Assembly (NCBI RefSeq): GCF_009789235.1 | Contig: NZ_WSTB01000002.1 | Location: 558,001 to 622,000 of the forward strand | Length of the DNA: 64,000 nt | Direction: 5' to 3' | Source of the DNA: Flavobacterium hydrocarbonoxydans | GTDB lineage: Bacteria > Bacteroidota > Bacteroidia > Flavobacteriales > Flavobacteriaceae | Part shown: one piece after another, positions 26,192-36,448 of the stretch | Numbering within the stretch: the stretch's first letter is position 1 | Layout: each line of letters opens with the position of its first letter | The notes under the pieces: model-generated | The model's database searches: none | What the model was told of the DNA's origin: nothing | What the model saw: the letters and a program-made list of their open reading frames with translations, nothing else | Program-made: the position numbers and the translations under genes

Positions 26192-27652
26192 ATGATTAAA
26201 AAGTTTATTTATCTCGAATGGAAAGCCTTTACCCGTTCAGCTTCCTTTGGAACAAATCTCGCCATGAAAATCTTAATTGGATTTTTGATGGCTTATTTTT
26301 CAGTTTGTTTTATAGCTGTTGGAGTTTTGCTTTTTTATGGACTCAAAGAAATGAATTTAGATCCATTTGTTACAATCAATAAATTTTTGATTTATTATTT
26401 ATTGTTCGATTTACTGGTTCGACTCCTGATGCAGGCAATTCCGGTTCTCAATATCAAACCCTTATTGGTGCTGCCGTTTAAGAAACCAACTATTGTGCAT
26501 TTTTCATTAGGAAAAACAGCCTTGTCATTTTTCAATTGGGTTCACGCCTTGTTTTTTATACCCTTTTCGGTTGTTTTAATTATGGAAGGATATGATGTTT
26601 TAAGCGTAATTTGCTGGAACCTGGCGATTTTTTCTTTGATATATATAAATAATTTCCTGAATATTATCCTAAGTAATATCGACAAATTATTTGTAGTTTT
26701 TGTTGTTTTGATTCTGGGTTTAGGAGCCGCTCAATATTATAAACTATTTGATGTTACTGTTTTTACAACGCCTTTTTTTCTGGGATTATATGCAAAAAAA
26801 GCATTGTTTCTTATTCCATTTTTAATCCTGATTGGTTTGTATGCTTTTACTTTTAAATATTTCAAAAACAATTTATTCTTAGACGCAGGACTTTCTAAAA
26901 AAGAAGATATTGCCAAAACTGAAAATTTAGTGTGGCTGAATCAATTTGGGACTTTAGGAACCTTCCTGAAAAATGATATAAAATTGATCAAAAGAAACAA
27001 AAGATCGAAAACGACAATTTTGATGAGCGTTCTCTTTTTGTTCTACGGATTGATCTTTTTTGCAAATTCACATCAGCCACCTGTGATGCACATTTTTGCC
27101 GGAATTTTTGTTTCGGGCGGATTTTTATTTGTCTTCGGGCAGTTTGTACCAAGTTGGGATAGTTCGTATTACCAATTAATGATGACACAAAACATTCCGT
27201 ATCGCGGATATATTACGTCAAAATGGTGGTTAGTTGTAATTGCAACTGCGGTCTCAACAGTTTTAGCTTCTTTTTACCTTTTTTATGGTTTAGAAACGTA
27301 CCTGACTATTGTTGTAGGCGCCATTTATAATATAGGAGTCAACTCGCATCTGGTACTTTTAGGAGGTGCTTTTACTAAAACACCAATCGATTTGAGTGCT
27401 GCAAGCGGAGCTTTTGGTGACAAAAAAGCATTCAATGTAAATGCGATGTTATTGACTTTACCCAAATTATTATTGCCCTTATTATTGTATTGGATTGGAC
27501 TTCATTTTGGAGACAAAACAGTAGCACTTACTTTAGTGGCAGGAGCAGGAGTACTGGGTTTTATCTTCAGAAATAAAGTATTTTCTCTTATCGAAAAAAG
27601 ATACAAAGTCGAAAAATACAGTACGATTCAGGCTTACAAACAAAAAAATTAA
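26192..27652 (+). CDS. DUF5687 family ABC-exporter membrane protein
   Basis: The protein has 486 residues with about 11-12 membrane helices in two blocks, separated by a cytoplasmic stretch (FLKNDIKLIKRNKRSKTTIL) typical of large ABC-2-type permeases. It starts MIKKFIYLEWKAFTRSASFG, as DUF5687 proteins do. The ATPase gene follows after 119 bp, so the pair forms an ABC exporter of unknown substrate. The gap between them holds an AT-rich repeat of the type AATCTAAAATCTGAAATC. Confidence 0.82.
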   Translation: MIKKFIYLEWKAFTRSASFGTNLAMKILIGFLMAYFSVCFIAVGVLLFYGLKEMNLDPFVTINKFLIYYLLFDLLVRLLMQAIPVLNIKPLLVLPFKKPTIVHFSLGKTALSFFNWVHALFFIPFSVVLIMEGYDVLSVICWNLAIFSLIYINNFLNIILSNIDKLFVVFVVLILGLGAAQYYKLFDVTVFTTPFFLGLYAKKALFLIPFLILIGLYAFTFKYFKNNLFLDAGLSKKEDIAKTENLVWLNQFGTLGTFLKNDIKLIKRNKRSKTTILMSVLFLFYGLIFFANSHQPPVMHIFAGIFVSGGFLFVFGQFVPSWDSSYYQLMMTQNIPYRGYITSKWWLVVIATAVSTVLASFYLFYGLETYLTIVVGAIYNIGVNSHLVLLGGAFTKTPIDLSAASGAFGDKKAFNVNAMLLTLPKLLLPLLLYWIGLHFGDKTVALTLVAGAGVLGFIFRNKVFSLIEKRYKVEKYSTIQAYKQKN

Positions 27653-27771
27653 TTAGTCAATTTAAAAATGTGTCAATCAGATAATTTTTATCCGATTGAA
27701 ATGGAACATATAAACAAACAGCAGATTTTTTAAATCTAAAATCTGAAATCAACAATCTAAAATTTACATTC

Positions 27772-28467
27772 ATGATACAAGTAAATCAACTTTCAAAAAA
27801 ATATAACGGAACTACAGTTTTAAATATCGAAAATCTTGAAATTCCAAAAGGGCAAAGTTTTGGGTTAGTAGGAAATAACGGCGCAGGAAAAACGACTTTT
27901 TTCAGTTTGTTATTAGACTTAATTCAGCCAACAACCGGATATATAAACAACAATGATATTCAGGTAAATACCAGCGAAAACTGGAAATCATTTACCGGTT
28001 CGTTCCTTGACGAAAGTTTCCTGATTGGATATCTTACTCCTGAGGAATACTTTTATTTTATTGGTGACTTACGCAATCAAAACAAAGCTGATGTTGATGC
28101 TTTATTGGCGGAACACGAAGAATTTTTTAATGGAGAAATTTTAAAAAATAAAAAATACCTGCGTGATTTATCCAAAGGAAACCAGAAAAAGGTTGGTATC
28201 ATTGCGACGCTAATTGGTAATCCTGAAGTAGTGATTCTGGACGAGCCTTTTGCTAATTTAGACCCAACTACAGTAAGCCGATTAAAAAAAATTATCAAAG
28301 ATTTAGCCGATAATCCTAATGTTACCGTTTTGGTTTCGAGCCACGATTTGCAGCACACTGTAGAGGTTTGTGACAGGATTGTAGCATTGAATAAAGGTGA
28401 AATTGTAAAAGACATTCAGACATCAAAAGAAACCCTACAGGAGTTAGAAACGTTTTTTGCAGTATAA
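27772..28467 (+). CDS. ABC transporter ATP-binding protein
   Basis: The protein has 231 residues. Walker A GNNGAGKTT is at 34-42, the signature LSKGNQKKVGIIATL is a variant of LSGGQ typical of ABC-2 exporters, and Walker B VVILDEPFANLD and the H-loop VSSHD follow. It should drive the upstream DUF5687 permease at the inner membrane. The substrate cannot be inferred. Confidence 0.95.
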   Translation: MIQVNQLSKKYNGTTVLNIENLEIPKGQSFGLVGNNGAGKTTFFSLLLDLIQPTTGYINNNDIQVNTSENWKSFTGSFLDESFLIGYLTPEEYFYFIGDLRNQNKADVDALLAEHEEFFNGEILKNKKYLRDLSKGNQKKVGIIATLIGNPEVVILDEPFANLDPTTVSRLKKIIKDLADNPNVTVLVSSHDLQHTVEVCDRIVALNKGEIVKDIQTSKETLQELETFFAV

Positions 28468-28556
28468 TTTTCTGATATTTCAAAAAGAAGCGTATTTTTA
28501 CGAGTCATTATACTAAAAATCCTTTTTAGAAGTTAAATGATTTAAATCTATTTCTA

Positions 28557-31166
28557 TTGAAAAAGAATACTCTTAAATATTGTTTTACGCTTTTGTTTTT
28601 ATTCTTTTTGATAGCCTGTTCTACCAAGAAAAACACTTTTTTGTCTAGAAATTCGCATGCGCTAAGCACAAAATACAACATTTTGTACAATGGCGGAATT
28701 GGCCTGGATAAAGGATTGAAATCTATTCAGGGCAACAATCAGGACAATTTCTGGAAGATGCTGCCTATCGAAAAAATGCAAATCGACGAAACCAACAGAG
28801 AGGAAACAAAAGCTAAAAATGCTGATTTCGAATTGGCCGAAACCAAAGCGACCAAAGCCATTCAGAAACACTCGATGAATATTGGCGGAAGAGAAAAAAA
28901 TTATCAGATAGACGAATCTTACTTGTTGCTCGGAAAAGCCAGATATTACGATCAGCGTTTTATTCCGGCATTGGAGGCATTCAATTATATATTGTACAAA
29001 TACCCAAATAGCAGCAATATTTATACAGCGAAAATTTGGCGCGAAAAAACCAATATGCGTTTGGGCAATGATGCTATTGTGGTTAAAAATATCAATAAAT
29101 TATTAAAAAACACAGATCTTGGTAAACAAACTTTTGCTGATGCAAATGCTTTGTTGTCAGAAGCTTTTTTGAATTTAGAACAAAAAGATAGTGCTGTTGC
29201 CAAACTTAGAATTGCCGAAGAGTTTACAAAAAACAACGAAGAAAAAGCAAGATACCGTTTTATTCTGGGGCAAATGTATCAGGAAGCCGGCGTAAAAGAT
29301 AGTGCGATTTATTTTTATGATGGTGTAATCGATCTTAATAGAAAAGCCGACAGAAAATACATGATGCATGCCTATGCTAAAAAAGCTCAGCTATTTGATT
29401 ATGAAAAAGATAACGACACTATATTTATTGAAACCTATAATAAATTAGTGGCTGATCGCGAAAACAGACCTTATTATGATGTGCTTTTTTACGAAATGGG
29501 AGTGTATTTTGATAAAAGAAAAGATCAGGAATCAGCATTAGAGTTTTATAATAAATCATTAAAAAGAAAATCTGCAGATTCTTATTTAGTAGCTTCGACT
29601 TATCGAAATATTGGTAATATGTATTTTAAAAATACAGATTATACAATGGCTGCTAAATATTACGACAGTACATTGGTAAAACTGGATCCTAAAACCAGAG
29701 AGTTTGCCTCGATTGAAAAAAACCGGAAAAACTTAGACGATGTCATCAGATATGAAGGGATTTCAAAACGCAACGACAGTATTCTGAAAGTGTACAGTTT
29801 TTCGCCAGAGAAAAGAAAATCATATTTTGAAGATTACATTGCTGAACTTAAAAAGAAAGACGAAACAAAACGTCTTTTAGAAGAAAAAGAAAAAGAAAAA
29901 CAGGAAAATATCGAGCGAAATTCGCAGCCTGATGTTCTACAAGATGGAGCTGTAAACCCACAATCTTTACCCAAAGCAAATGATGGAGTTCCAACTCCGG
30001 GATCTAATAATGATGTAGCCAGTACATTTTATTTTTACAATCCATCCACAGTTGCTTACGGAAAAATTCAGTTCAAAAAAATGTGGGGAAACAGAGCGCT
30101 TAGCGGCAACTGGAGAATGGCAGCTTCAAGAGCCAATACAAATAGTGCAGAAAATGATTCTATAACTGATGCTTTGGCCGCGGCTGAGAAAGCAAAAGAT
30201 ACGATTGTCATCGAAAAATACACTACTGATTTTTACGAAAAACAGCTTCCCACAACAAAAGCAGCTATTGATAGTATTGGTAAAGAACGCAATTTTGCCT
30301 ATTATCAGTTAGGGCTTATTTATAAAGAAAAATTTAAAGAGTATAATTTGGCCAGCAATAAACTGGAACAATTATTACGCAACAATCCGGAAGAAAAATT
30401 GGTTTTGCCATCGATGTATAATTTGTATAAGATATATCAAATTACCAATCCGCAGAAGGCAGAGCAGATAAAAGCAGAGATTACAGCCCAATATCCAAAT
30501 TCGAGATATGCGCAAATTATTAATAACACCAATAGTAGTGATAATCTTTCGCCCGATAAAGAATACCAAAAGTGGTATAAACTTTATGAAGAGCAACAGT
30601 TTAAAACCGTATTAGACAATATTGATAATTTAATCAATCAATATTCAGGTGACGATATCGTATCGAAATTCGAATTATTGAAAGCCAGCACACAAGGAAA
30701 AGTCAACGGATTAGAAGCCTATAAAAAAGCACTCGAAAATGTAGCAGATAATTATCCTAATAGTGAAGAAGGAAAAAATGCCCGCGAAATTTTAGAGAAA
30801 AATATTCCGACCTTAGAAAAACTTGATTTTACAACTGTTGACAACCGAAACTGGAAAATTGTTTACAGAGTAACAGCTGATGATCAAAACTCAGCCAAAC
30901 AAATTGATGACGCCATTAAGAAGTTTTTAGATGTAGAAAACTTCGAAAAATTAAAAACCTCTTTTGATACCTACAATCAAAAAGAAAGTTTTGTTGTGAT
31001 TCATGGTTTAAAATCTGAATCGTATGCGCAGGATGTTGCGGGTGTTTTAAACGATACTAAAAAGTATAAAGTAAAACAGCCAGCCATCATAATCTCTAGT
31101 GACAATTACAAAATTGTTCAGATTAAGAAAAATATTGACTCTTATTTAGCCCCCAAAACCCCATAA
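28557..31166 (+). CDS. sprE: SprE/PorW-like TPR lipoprotein of the type IX secretion and gliding system
   Basis: The protein has 869 residues from a TTG start. The lipoprotein signal CFTLLFLFFLIACSTKK puts the acylated Cys at 21. Many tetratricopeptide repeats follow (for example DESYLLLGKARYYDQRFIPA), then a low-complexity linker (about 455-485) and a C-terminal ~85-residue domain with DNRNWKIVYRVTADDQNSA. Length and layout agree with SprE of F. johnsoniae (a TPR lipoprotein of about 870 residues needed for T9SS function and gliding) and PorW of Porphyromonas. The GH8 enzyme at 353-1747 is a likely client of this route. A bactofilin gene follows after 8 bp. Confidence 0.88.
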   Translation: MKKNTLKYCFTLLFLFFLIACSTKKNTFLSRNSHALSTKYNILYNGGIGLDKGLKSIQGNNQDNFWKMLPIEKMQIDETNREETKAKNADFELAETKATKAIQKHSMNIGGREKNYQIDESYLLLGKARYYDQRFIPALEAFNYILYKYPNSSNIYTAKIWREKTNMRLGNDAIVVKNINKLLKNTDLGKQTFADANALLSEAFLNLEQKDSAVAKLRIAEEFTKNNEEKARYRFILGQMYQEAGVKDSAIYFYDGVIDLNRKADRKYMMHAYAKKAQLFDYEKDNDTIFIETYNKLVADRENRPYYDVLFYEMGVYFDKRKDQESALEFYNKSLKRKSADSYLVASTYRNIGNMYFKNTDYTMAAKYYDSTLVKLDPKTREFASIEKNRKNLDDVIRYEGISKRNDSILKVYSFSPEKRKSYFEDYIAELKKKDETKRLLEEKEKEKQENIERNSQPDVLQDGAVNPQSLPKANDGVPTPGSNNDVASTFYFYNPSTVAYGKIQFKKMWGNRALSGNWRMAASRANTNSAENDSITDALAAAEKAKDTIVIEKYTTDFYEKQLPTTKAAIDSIGKERNFAYYQLGLIYKEKFKEYNLASNKLEQLLRNNPEEKLVLPSMYNLYKIYQITNPQKAEQIKAEITAQYPNSRYAQIINNTNSSDNLSPDKEYQKWYKLYEEQQFKTVLDNIDNLINQYSGDDIVSKFELLKASTQGKVNGLEAYKKALENVADNYPNSEEGKNAREILEKNIPTLEKLDFTTVDNRNWKIVYRVTADDQNSAKQIDDAIKKFLDVENFEKLKTSFDTYNQKESFVVIHGLKSESYAQDVAGVLNDTKKYKVKQPAIIISSDNYKIVQIKKNIDSYLAPKTP

Positions 31167-31174
31167 TTTATAAT

Positions 31175-31585
31175 ATGTTTGATAAAGCCAAAAAAACCGG
31201 AACAGAACTCTTAGGAAAGACCAACAGAATAGTGGAAGGAACCACCATAATTGGCGACATCGTTTCTAAAGCTGATTTTAGATTAGATGGCGAATTGATA
31301 GGTAATTTTACATCGCAAGGAAAATTAGTGATAGGTCATGCCGGAGTTGTAAAAGGAGAAATTATTTGTAACAATGCAGATATTGAAGGAGAATTCCAGG
31401 GAAAAATAAAAGTTCTGGAAGTTCTTAATATAAAATCCTCAGCACAAATTCACGGAGAAGTTCTGGTAGGCAAATTGTCTATAGAACCAGGAGCTAATTT
31501 TACGGCAACCTGCACCATGATCACAGAAGTTAATCAGGAAAAACCAAAAGATGGAAAAGGAGCCGAACAAAAACAACAGGAATAA
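31175..31585 (+). CDS. Bactofilin (polymer-forming cytoskeletal protein)
   Basis: The protein has 136 residues. The central bactofilin core (about 25-120) is a chain of short beta repeats (GDIVSKADFRLDGELIGNF, KLVIGHAGVVKGEI, ADIEGEFQGKIKVLE) expected to form a right-handed beta-helix. The ends are polar and disordered. Bactofilins polymerise at the membrane and scaffold envelope enzymes. It follows the sprE-like gene by 8 bp, and its 3' end overlaps the AtpZ/AtpI-like gene by 35 bp, so the sprE, bactofilin and atp genes may be read on one message. Confidence 0.93.
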   Translation: MFDKAKKTGTELLGKTNRIVEGTTIIGDIVSKADFRLDGELIGNFTSQGKLVIGHAGVVKGEIICNNADIEGEFQGKIKVLEVLNIKSSAQIHGEVLVGKLSIEPGANFTATCTMITEVNQEKPKDGKGAEQKQQE

Positions 31586-31772
31586 GTGGATCGTATTTGT
31601 TAATATTCCTTTTCAAATGGGAATAATAATTTTTTTATTTTGCTACGTTGGAATTAAGTTAGACGAAAAATATTCAAATGGAGGTTCTGTTTGGACTATA
31701 ATCTTATCTTTGCTTTCTGTTTTTCTAGCACTTTACAATGTTATCAGGCAAGTTAAAAATTTAAATAAATAA
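31551..31772 (+). CDS. AtpZ/AtpI family protein
   Basis: The protein has 73 residues with two membrane helices (about 17-34 and 46-64) separated by a short polar loop (KLDEKYSNGGS), the AtpZ/AtpI layout. These proteins help assemble the c-ring or conduct cations for the ATP synthase. The start codon lies inside the bactofilin gene in another frame (35-bp overlap), and the stop overlaps the next ATG by 1 nt. Both overlaps suggest tight coupling. Confidence 0.85.
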   Translation: MEKEPNKNNRNKWIVFVNIPFQMGIIIFLFCYVGIKLDEKYSNGGSVWTIILSLLSVFLALYNVIRQVKNLNK

Positions 31773-32155
31773 TGAACAAAACAATCGATTTTCTAAAGTA
31801 TTTTATCCCTTTTTCTATTGTACTATTTATTGTGCAATATTTCATAATGGAATTTCTTTCCGATAAATTAATCTTCTTTTATAGCCCTTTGAGTATCTAT
31901 GTTTTTAATATTATTGCAACTTTTTTGGTATATCTTTTTTTAATTTTTGTAAATAATAATTTTGAGAATTATACTGGTTTTGCTTTTTTAGGCGCAAGTT
32001 TTTTTAGAATGATGGCTGCCATTATTTTTTTGATTCCTTTGATAAAAGGAGAGGTTAAAAATCCTATTATAGATTTAACTACATTCTTTGCCCCGTATTT
32101 TAGTTTTTTACTTTTTGAAACATATTTCACAATTCGCTTAATAAATAAAGGTTAA
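31772..32155 (+). CDS. DUF6168 family membrane protein
   Basis: The protein has 127 residues with four membrane helices and a short charged segment. It is found between the AtpZ/AtpI-like gene and atpB, where many Flavobacteria have a DUF6168 gene. The position resembles that of the small accessory membrane proteins of other atp operons (AtpI/UncI), so a role in Fo assembly is an inference. The start overlaps the previous stop by 1 nt. Confidence 0.8.
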   Translation: MNKTIDFLKYFIPFSIVLFIVQYFIMEFLSDKLIFFYSPLSIYVFNIIATFLVYLFLIFVNNNFENYTGFAFLGASFFRMMAAIIFLIPLIKGEVKNPIIDLTTFFAPYFSFLLFETYFTIRLINKG

Positions 32156-32240
32156 TTGCTTTATTAACAATAAGATTGCTCGTTGAAAACTTAAATATTA
32201 AAAATTACATGTATAAATTTTCAATTTTCAATTTTAAATG

Positions 32241-32248
32241 TACCTTTG
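32241..32248 (+). promoter_or_regulatory. -7 box that fixes the atpB start
   Basis: TACCTTTG matches TAnnTTTG. A longer in-frame ORF would begin at an ATG at 32238, which overlaps this box. With transcription starting near 32253, the first usable start is ATG 32289, which also begins a proper signal sequence. Confidence 0.6.
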
Positions 32249-32288
32249 CAAAAATTTTTTGGAACCTAAATTAGAAACAGTTTTAATA

Positions 32289-33464
32289 ATGATAATTTCA
32301 AATAAACCCGTCCAGTACTTATTAGTTACTTTATTAGCGCTTACTTCGTCGATAAATTTTGCATCAACTTCTGTTGATAGTGTTTCAGTGAAACACGATG
32401 ATGTGGAGTTGGCAGCAGAAGGTCATGGAACAACAAGTGAGCACGGAAAAACTGTCGGGCACGATGTAGAAAAAGAATTCAATGCAAGCGAATTAATCAA
32501 TTCTCATATTGGAGATGCTCATGATTTTCATATAGCAGATTGGAATGGTCATGCAATTTCTTTTAATCTGCCTGTAATTTTATGGACAAATAACGGTTTA
32601 GAGATTTTTTCATCTGAAAAATTCCATCATGATAATGAAGGACATCATGTAGTTGATATTAATGGTCAAAAAGTAGTTCGTTATAAAGAAGTAATTTTTT
32701 ATGCGGATAAGTTTGAAGAAATGACAAAAGAGGAAAGAGACAACGGGGCTTTTGCTTTTGATGCAAGACCTTTAGATTTTTCTATTACAAAAAATGTTTT
32801 CTCAATGTTAATGTCTGCGATTGTTTTGTTTTTCTTGTTTTTTGCTGTTGCAAGATCATACAAGAATAACCCAAATGCACCAAAAGGATTGGCTGGTTTT
32901 TTAGAGCCGCTTGTTACTTTTGTTAGAGACGAAATTGCAATTCCTAATATTGGCACAAAAAAGTATGGTAAATATATGCCCTATCTTTTGACTATCTTTT
33001 TCTTTATTTGGGTTAACAATCTTATTGGTTTGATTCCTTTCTTTCCATTCAGCTCAAACTTAACAGGGAATATTTACTTTACATTTGTAATGGCATTTAT
33101 CACTTTTGTAGTTACAACATTAAGTGGGAACAAAAATTATTGGGGACATATTTTTAATACACCTGGAGTTCCAGTTTGGTTGGCTCCAATTATGATTCCT
33201 GTAGAAATTATAGGAATGTTAACAAAGCCATTTGCATTAATGATTCGTTTATTCGCAAATATTACTGCGGGTCACATTATTATTTTGAGTTTGGTTTCTT
33301 TAATTTTCATTTTCAAAAGCATTGCTATAGGACCAGTTGCTGGAGCATTTGTTTTGTTTATGAGTGTTTTAGAAATGTTGGTTGCTGCTTTGCAAGCGTA
33401 TGTGTTTACATTGCTTTCAGCATTATTTATTGGTCAGGCTGTTGAAGAGCACGATCATCATTAA
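32289..33464 (+). CDS. atpB: F0F1 ATP synthase subunit a
   Basis: About 391 residues from ATG 32289. A signal-like N-terminus (SNKPVQYLLVTLLALTSSIN) and a long His/Glu-rich periplasmic region (about residues 30-150) precede the membrane domain, as is usual for Bacteroidota subunit a. The essential arginine lies in ALMIRLFANITAGH, and the C-terminal helices carry AALQAYVFTLLSALFIG. It ends EEHDHH. Subunit a forms the proton half-channels against the c-ring. The upstream -7 box rules out the longer ATG start at 32238. Confidence 0.95.
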   Translation: MIISNKPVQYLLVTLLALTSSINFASTSVDSVSVKHDDVELAAEGHGTTSEHGKTVGHDVEKEFNASELINSHIGDAHDFHIADWNGHAISFNLPVILWTNNGLEIFSSEKFHHDNEGHHVVDINGQKVVRYKEVIFYADKFEEMTKEERDNGAFAFDARPLDFSITKNVFSMLMSAIVLFFLFFAVARSYKNNPNAPKGLAGFLEPLVTFVRDEIAIPNIGTKKYGKYMPYLLTIFFFIWVNNLIGLIPFFPFSSNLTGNIYFTFVMAFITFVVTTLSGNKNYWGHIFNTPGVPVWLAPIMIPVEIIGMLTKPFALMIRLFANITAGHIIILSLVSLIFIFKSIAIGPVAGAFVLFMSVLEMLVAALQAYVFTLLSALFIGQAVEEHDHH

Positions 33465-33486
33465 TTAGAGTTTTATTAATTATTAA

Positions 33487-33705
<219 letters not shown>

Positions 33706-33714
33706 TTAAAATCT

Positions 33715-33751
33715 AAAACTTCCTGTAGCGGTTGGCTCCAGGAAGTTTTTT
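33715..33751 (+). terminator. Intercistronic hairpin between atpE and atpF
   Basis: Arms 33715-33725 and 33739-33749 (AAAACTTCCTG) are exact complements over 11 bp around a 13-nt loop and are followed by T. It looks like an intrinsic terminator, yet atpF begins 40 bp later on the same strand. Partial termination or a 3'-end stabiliser for atpBE mRNA are both possible. Confidence 0.7.
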
Positions 33752-33788
33752 CAAAACAAAGACAAACAATTTTTAAATATATACTGTT

Positions 33789-34280
33789 ATGCAATTAACT
33801 TCACCAGAAAGTTTAATTTTTTGGACAACAATTATCTTTATTGTTTTCTTCATTCTTTTAGCAAAATTTGCTTGGAAACCTATATTAGGCGCTGTAAAAA
33901 GTCGTGAAGAATCGATCAACAATGCTTTAGCTTCTGCAGAAGCTGCTCGTTTAGAAATGCAGAATTTAACTGCAGACAATGAGCGTATCTTGAAAGAGGC
34001 TCGTGTAGAGCGTGATGCAATGTTAAAAGAAGCTCGTGAAATGAGAGAACAAATTATTGCAGATTCTAAAAACGAAGCACAAGAGCAAGGTCAAAAATTA
34101 ATTGAGCAGGCAAAAGCAGCTATCGAAAATGAAAAAAATGCTGCAATGGCCGAATTGAAATTACAAGTTTCAACTTTATCATTAAGCATCGCTGAAAAAT
34201 TGTTGAAAGAAGAATTATCTAACAAAGAATCTCAAACTAAATTAGTTGAGAAAATGTTAGGTGACGTAAAGCTAAACTAA
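33789..34280 (+). CDS. atpF: F0F1 ATP synthase subunit b
   Basis: The protein has 163 residues. One N-terminal membrane helix (LIFWTTIIFIVFFILLAKFAW) is followed by WKPILGAVKSREESINNAL and a long, highly charged helix (about 40-160), the b-subunit stator stalk. It dimerises in the periphery of the enzyme and holds delta and F1 still. The gene is 4 bp upstream of atpH and lies past the atpE-atpF hairpin. Confidence 0.96.
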   Translation: MQLTSPESLIFWTTIIFIVFFILLAKFAWKPILGAVKSREESINNALASAEAARLEMQNLTADNERILKEARVERDAMLKEAREMREQIIADSKNEAQEQGQKLIEQAKAAIENEKNAAMAELKLQVSTLSLSIAEKLLKEELSNKESQTKLVEKMLGDVKLN

Positions 34281-34284
34281 GATT

Positions 34285-34818
34285 ATGGCAAGTACAAGAG
34301 CAGCAATTCGTTATGCAAAAGCAATTCTAGACTTAGCAAACTCTAAAGGTGTTGCCGAAGCTGTAAACAACGATATGAAAGTGATTGCTTCAACTATTGA
34401 AAGCAATTTAGAATTGAGTACCTTTATTCAAAGCCCAACTGTAAAAGTTGAAGTTAAGGAAAGTGCTCTTTTAGAGGTTTTTGCAAATGTAAATGGTGTA
34501 ACGAAAGGGTTATTTCATTTATTATTTGAAAACAAAAGATTTGAAATTCTGGAAGCAATAGCAACAGAATATAAAATGTTATTTGATGTAATTAATGGTG
34601 TTGAAGTAGCAACTGTTACTACAGCAATCCCTATGGATGCCGCTTTAGAAGCTAAAGTTTTAGCTAAAATCGCGACTTTATCAGACAAAAAAATAACAAT
34701 TGAAAATATTGTAGATGCTTCAATCATTGGAGGATTTATTTTAAGAATAGGTGATAAGCAATACAATGCATCTGTTGCAAACAGATTGCAGGTATTAAAA
34801 AGAGAGTTAAGTAATTAG
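34285..34818 (+). CDS. atpH: F0F1 ATP synthase subunit delta
   Basis: The protein has 177 residues. The helical N-terminal domain begins ASTRAAIRYAKAILDLANSK. The C-terminal part has the conserved SIIGGFILRIGDKQYNASVANRLQVL of OSCP/delta subunits. It links subunit b to the top of F1. It starts 4 bp after atpF, and 38 bp separate it from atpA. Confidence 0.96.
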   Translation: MASTRAAIRYAKAILDLANSKGVAEAVNNDMKVIASTIESNLELSTFIQSPTVKVEVKESALLEVFANVNGVTKGLFHLLFENKRFEILEAIATEYKMLFDVINGVEVATVTTAIPMDAALEAKVLAKIATLSDKKITIENIVDASIIGGFILRIGDKQYNASVANRLQVLKRELSN

Positions 34819-34856
34819 TTTTATTACACATAAAAGTGTCTAAATTATAAATTAAG

Positions 34857-36434
34857 ATGGCGGAAATCAAACCTGCTGAAATTTCAGCAATATTAAGAAA
34901 GCAAGTAGAAGGTTTTGAATCTGGTGCTACGCTAGAGGAAGTAGGAACAGTACTTCAAGTTGGAGACGGTATTGCTCGTATTTACGGGCTATCGAATGTA
35001 CAATATGGTGAGTTAGTTGAATTTGACAACGGTCTTGAAGCTATTGTATTGAACCTTGAAGAAGACAATGTTGGTGTGGTACTTTTAGGACCATCAACAG
35101 GAATCAAAGAAGGATCAACTGCAAAAAGAACACAACGTATTGCTTCTCTTAAAGTAGGTGAGCAAATGGTAGGACGTGTAGTAAACACACTTGGTTTTCC
35201 AATTGATGGAAAAGGACCAATTGGTGGAGACTTATACGAAATGCCATTAGAAAGAAAAGCTCCTGGAGTTATCTTCCGTCAGCCAGTTACTGAGCCATTA
35301 CAAACAGGTATCAAAGCAGTAGATGCTATGATCCCGGTTGGTCGTGGACAGCGTGAGCTTGTTATTGGTGACCGTCAAACAGGTAAATCAACTGTTTGTA
35401 TCGATACTATCTTGAATCAAAAAGAATTTTATGATGCAGGAAAACCTGTATTCTGTATATATGTTGCAATTGGACAAAAAGCGTCAACTGTAGCAGGAAT
35501 CGCAAAAATGTTAGAAGAAAAAGGTGCAATGGCTTATACAGTTATCGTTGCTGCTAATGCTTCTGATCCAGCTCCGATGCAAGTTTATGCTCCTTTCGCA
35601 GGTGCTGCAATCGGAGAATACTTTAGAGATTCTGGTCGTCCAGCTCTTATTGTATATGATGATTTATCTAAGCAAGCTGTTGCTTACCGTGAGGTTTCTC
35701 TTTTATTAAGAAGACCACCGGGACGTGAGGCTTACCCTGGAGACGTTTTCTACTTACACTCTCGTTTATTAGAGCGTGCTTGTAAAGTAATTGCTGATAA
35801 TGGAATTGCTAAAAACATGAACGATTTACCAGATTCTATCAAGTCTATCGTAAAAGGTGGTGGTTCATTAACTGCTTTACCAATTATCGAAACTCAGGCT
35901 GGAGACGTTTCTGCTTATATCCCAACAAACGTAATTTCGATTACAGATGGTCAGATTTTCCTTGATGGAGATTTGTTCAACTCTGGAGTTCGTCCTGCTA
36001 TCAACGTAGGTATCTCAGTATCTCGTGTTGGAGGTAATGCTCAGATTAAATCAATGAAAAAAGTTTCTGGAACTTTAAAATTAGACCAGGCTCAATTCCG
36101 TGAATTGGAAGCTTTCGCTAAATTTGGTTCTGATTTGGATTCAGTTACTTTAAACGTAATCGAAAAAGGAAAAAGAAATGTTGAAATCTTGAAACAAGGT
36201 TTGAATGATCCTTATACAGTAGAAAATCAAGTAGCTATTATTTACGCTGGTTCTAAAAACTTATTAAGAAACGTTCCTGTAAATAAAGTAAAAGAATTCG
36301 AAGCAGATTTCTTAGCTTACTTAAATACAAAACATAAAGATACACTTAATGCTTTGAAAGCTGGTAAATTAGATGACAACATTACTGATGTTATCGAAAA
36401 AGCAGCAAAAGAAATTTCAGCAAAATATAACTAA
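34857..36434 (+). CDS. atpA: F0F1 ATP synthase subunit alpha
   Basis: The protein has 525 residues, full length. P-loop GDRQTGKS at 171-178, [20 protein letters not shown] and [20 protein letters not shown] are hallmark alpha motifs. It forms the non-catalytic nucleotide sites of the F1 hexamer. The partner beta gene (atpD) is not in the window; Bacteroidota often keep atpDC at a separate locus. Codon use here is strongly biased, as in a highly expressed gene. Confidence 0.98.
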   Translation: MAEIKPAEISAILRKQVEGFESGATLEEVGTVLQVGDGIARIYGLSNVQYGELVEFDNGLEAIVLNLEEDNVGVVLLGPSTGIKEGSTAKRTQRIASLKVGEQMVGRVVNTLGFPIDGKGPIGGDLYEMPLERKAPGVIFRQPVTEPLQTGIKAVDAMIPVGRGQRELVIGDRQTGKSTVCIDTILNQKEFYDAGKPVFCIYVAIGQKASTVAGIAKMLEEKGAMAYTVIVAANASDPAPMQVYAPFAGAAIGEYFRDSGRPALIVYDDLSKQAVAYREVSLLLRRPPGREAYPGDVFYLHSRLLERACKVIADNGIAKNMNDLPDSIKSIVKGGGSLTALPIIETQAGDVSAYIPTNVISITDGQIFLDGDLFNSGVRPAINVGISVSRVGGNAQIKSMKKVSGTLKLDQAQFRELEAFAKFGSDLDSVTLNVIEKGKRNVEILKQGLNDPYTVENQVAIIYAGSKNLLRNVPVNKVKEFEADFLAYLNTKHKDTLNALKAGKLDDNITDVIEKAAKEISAKYN

Positions 36435-36448
36435 TTAGATAATTCTTT

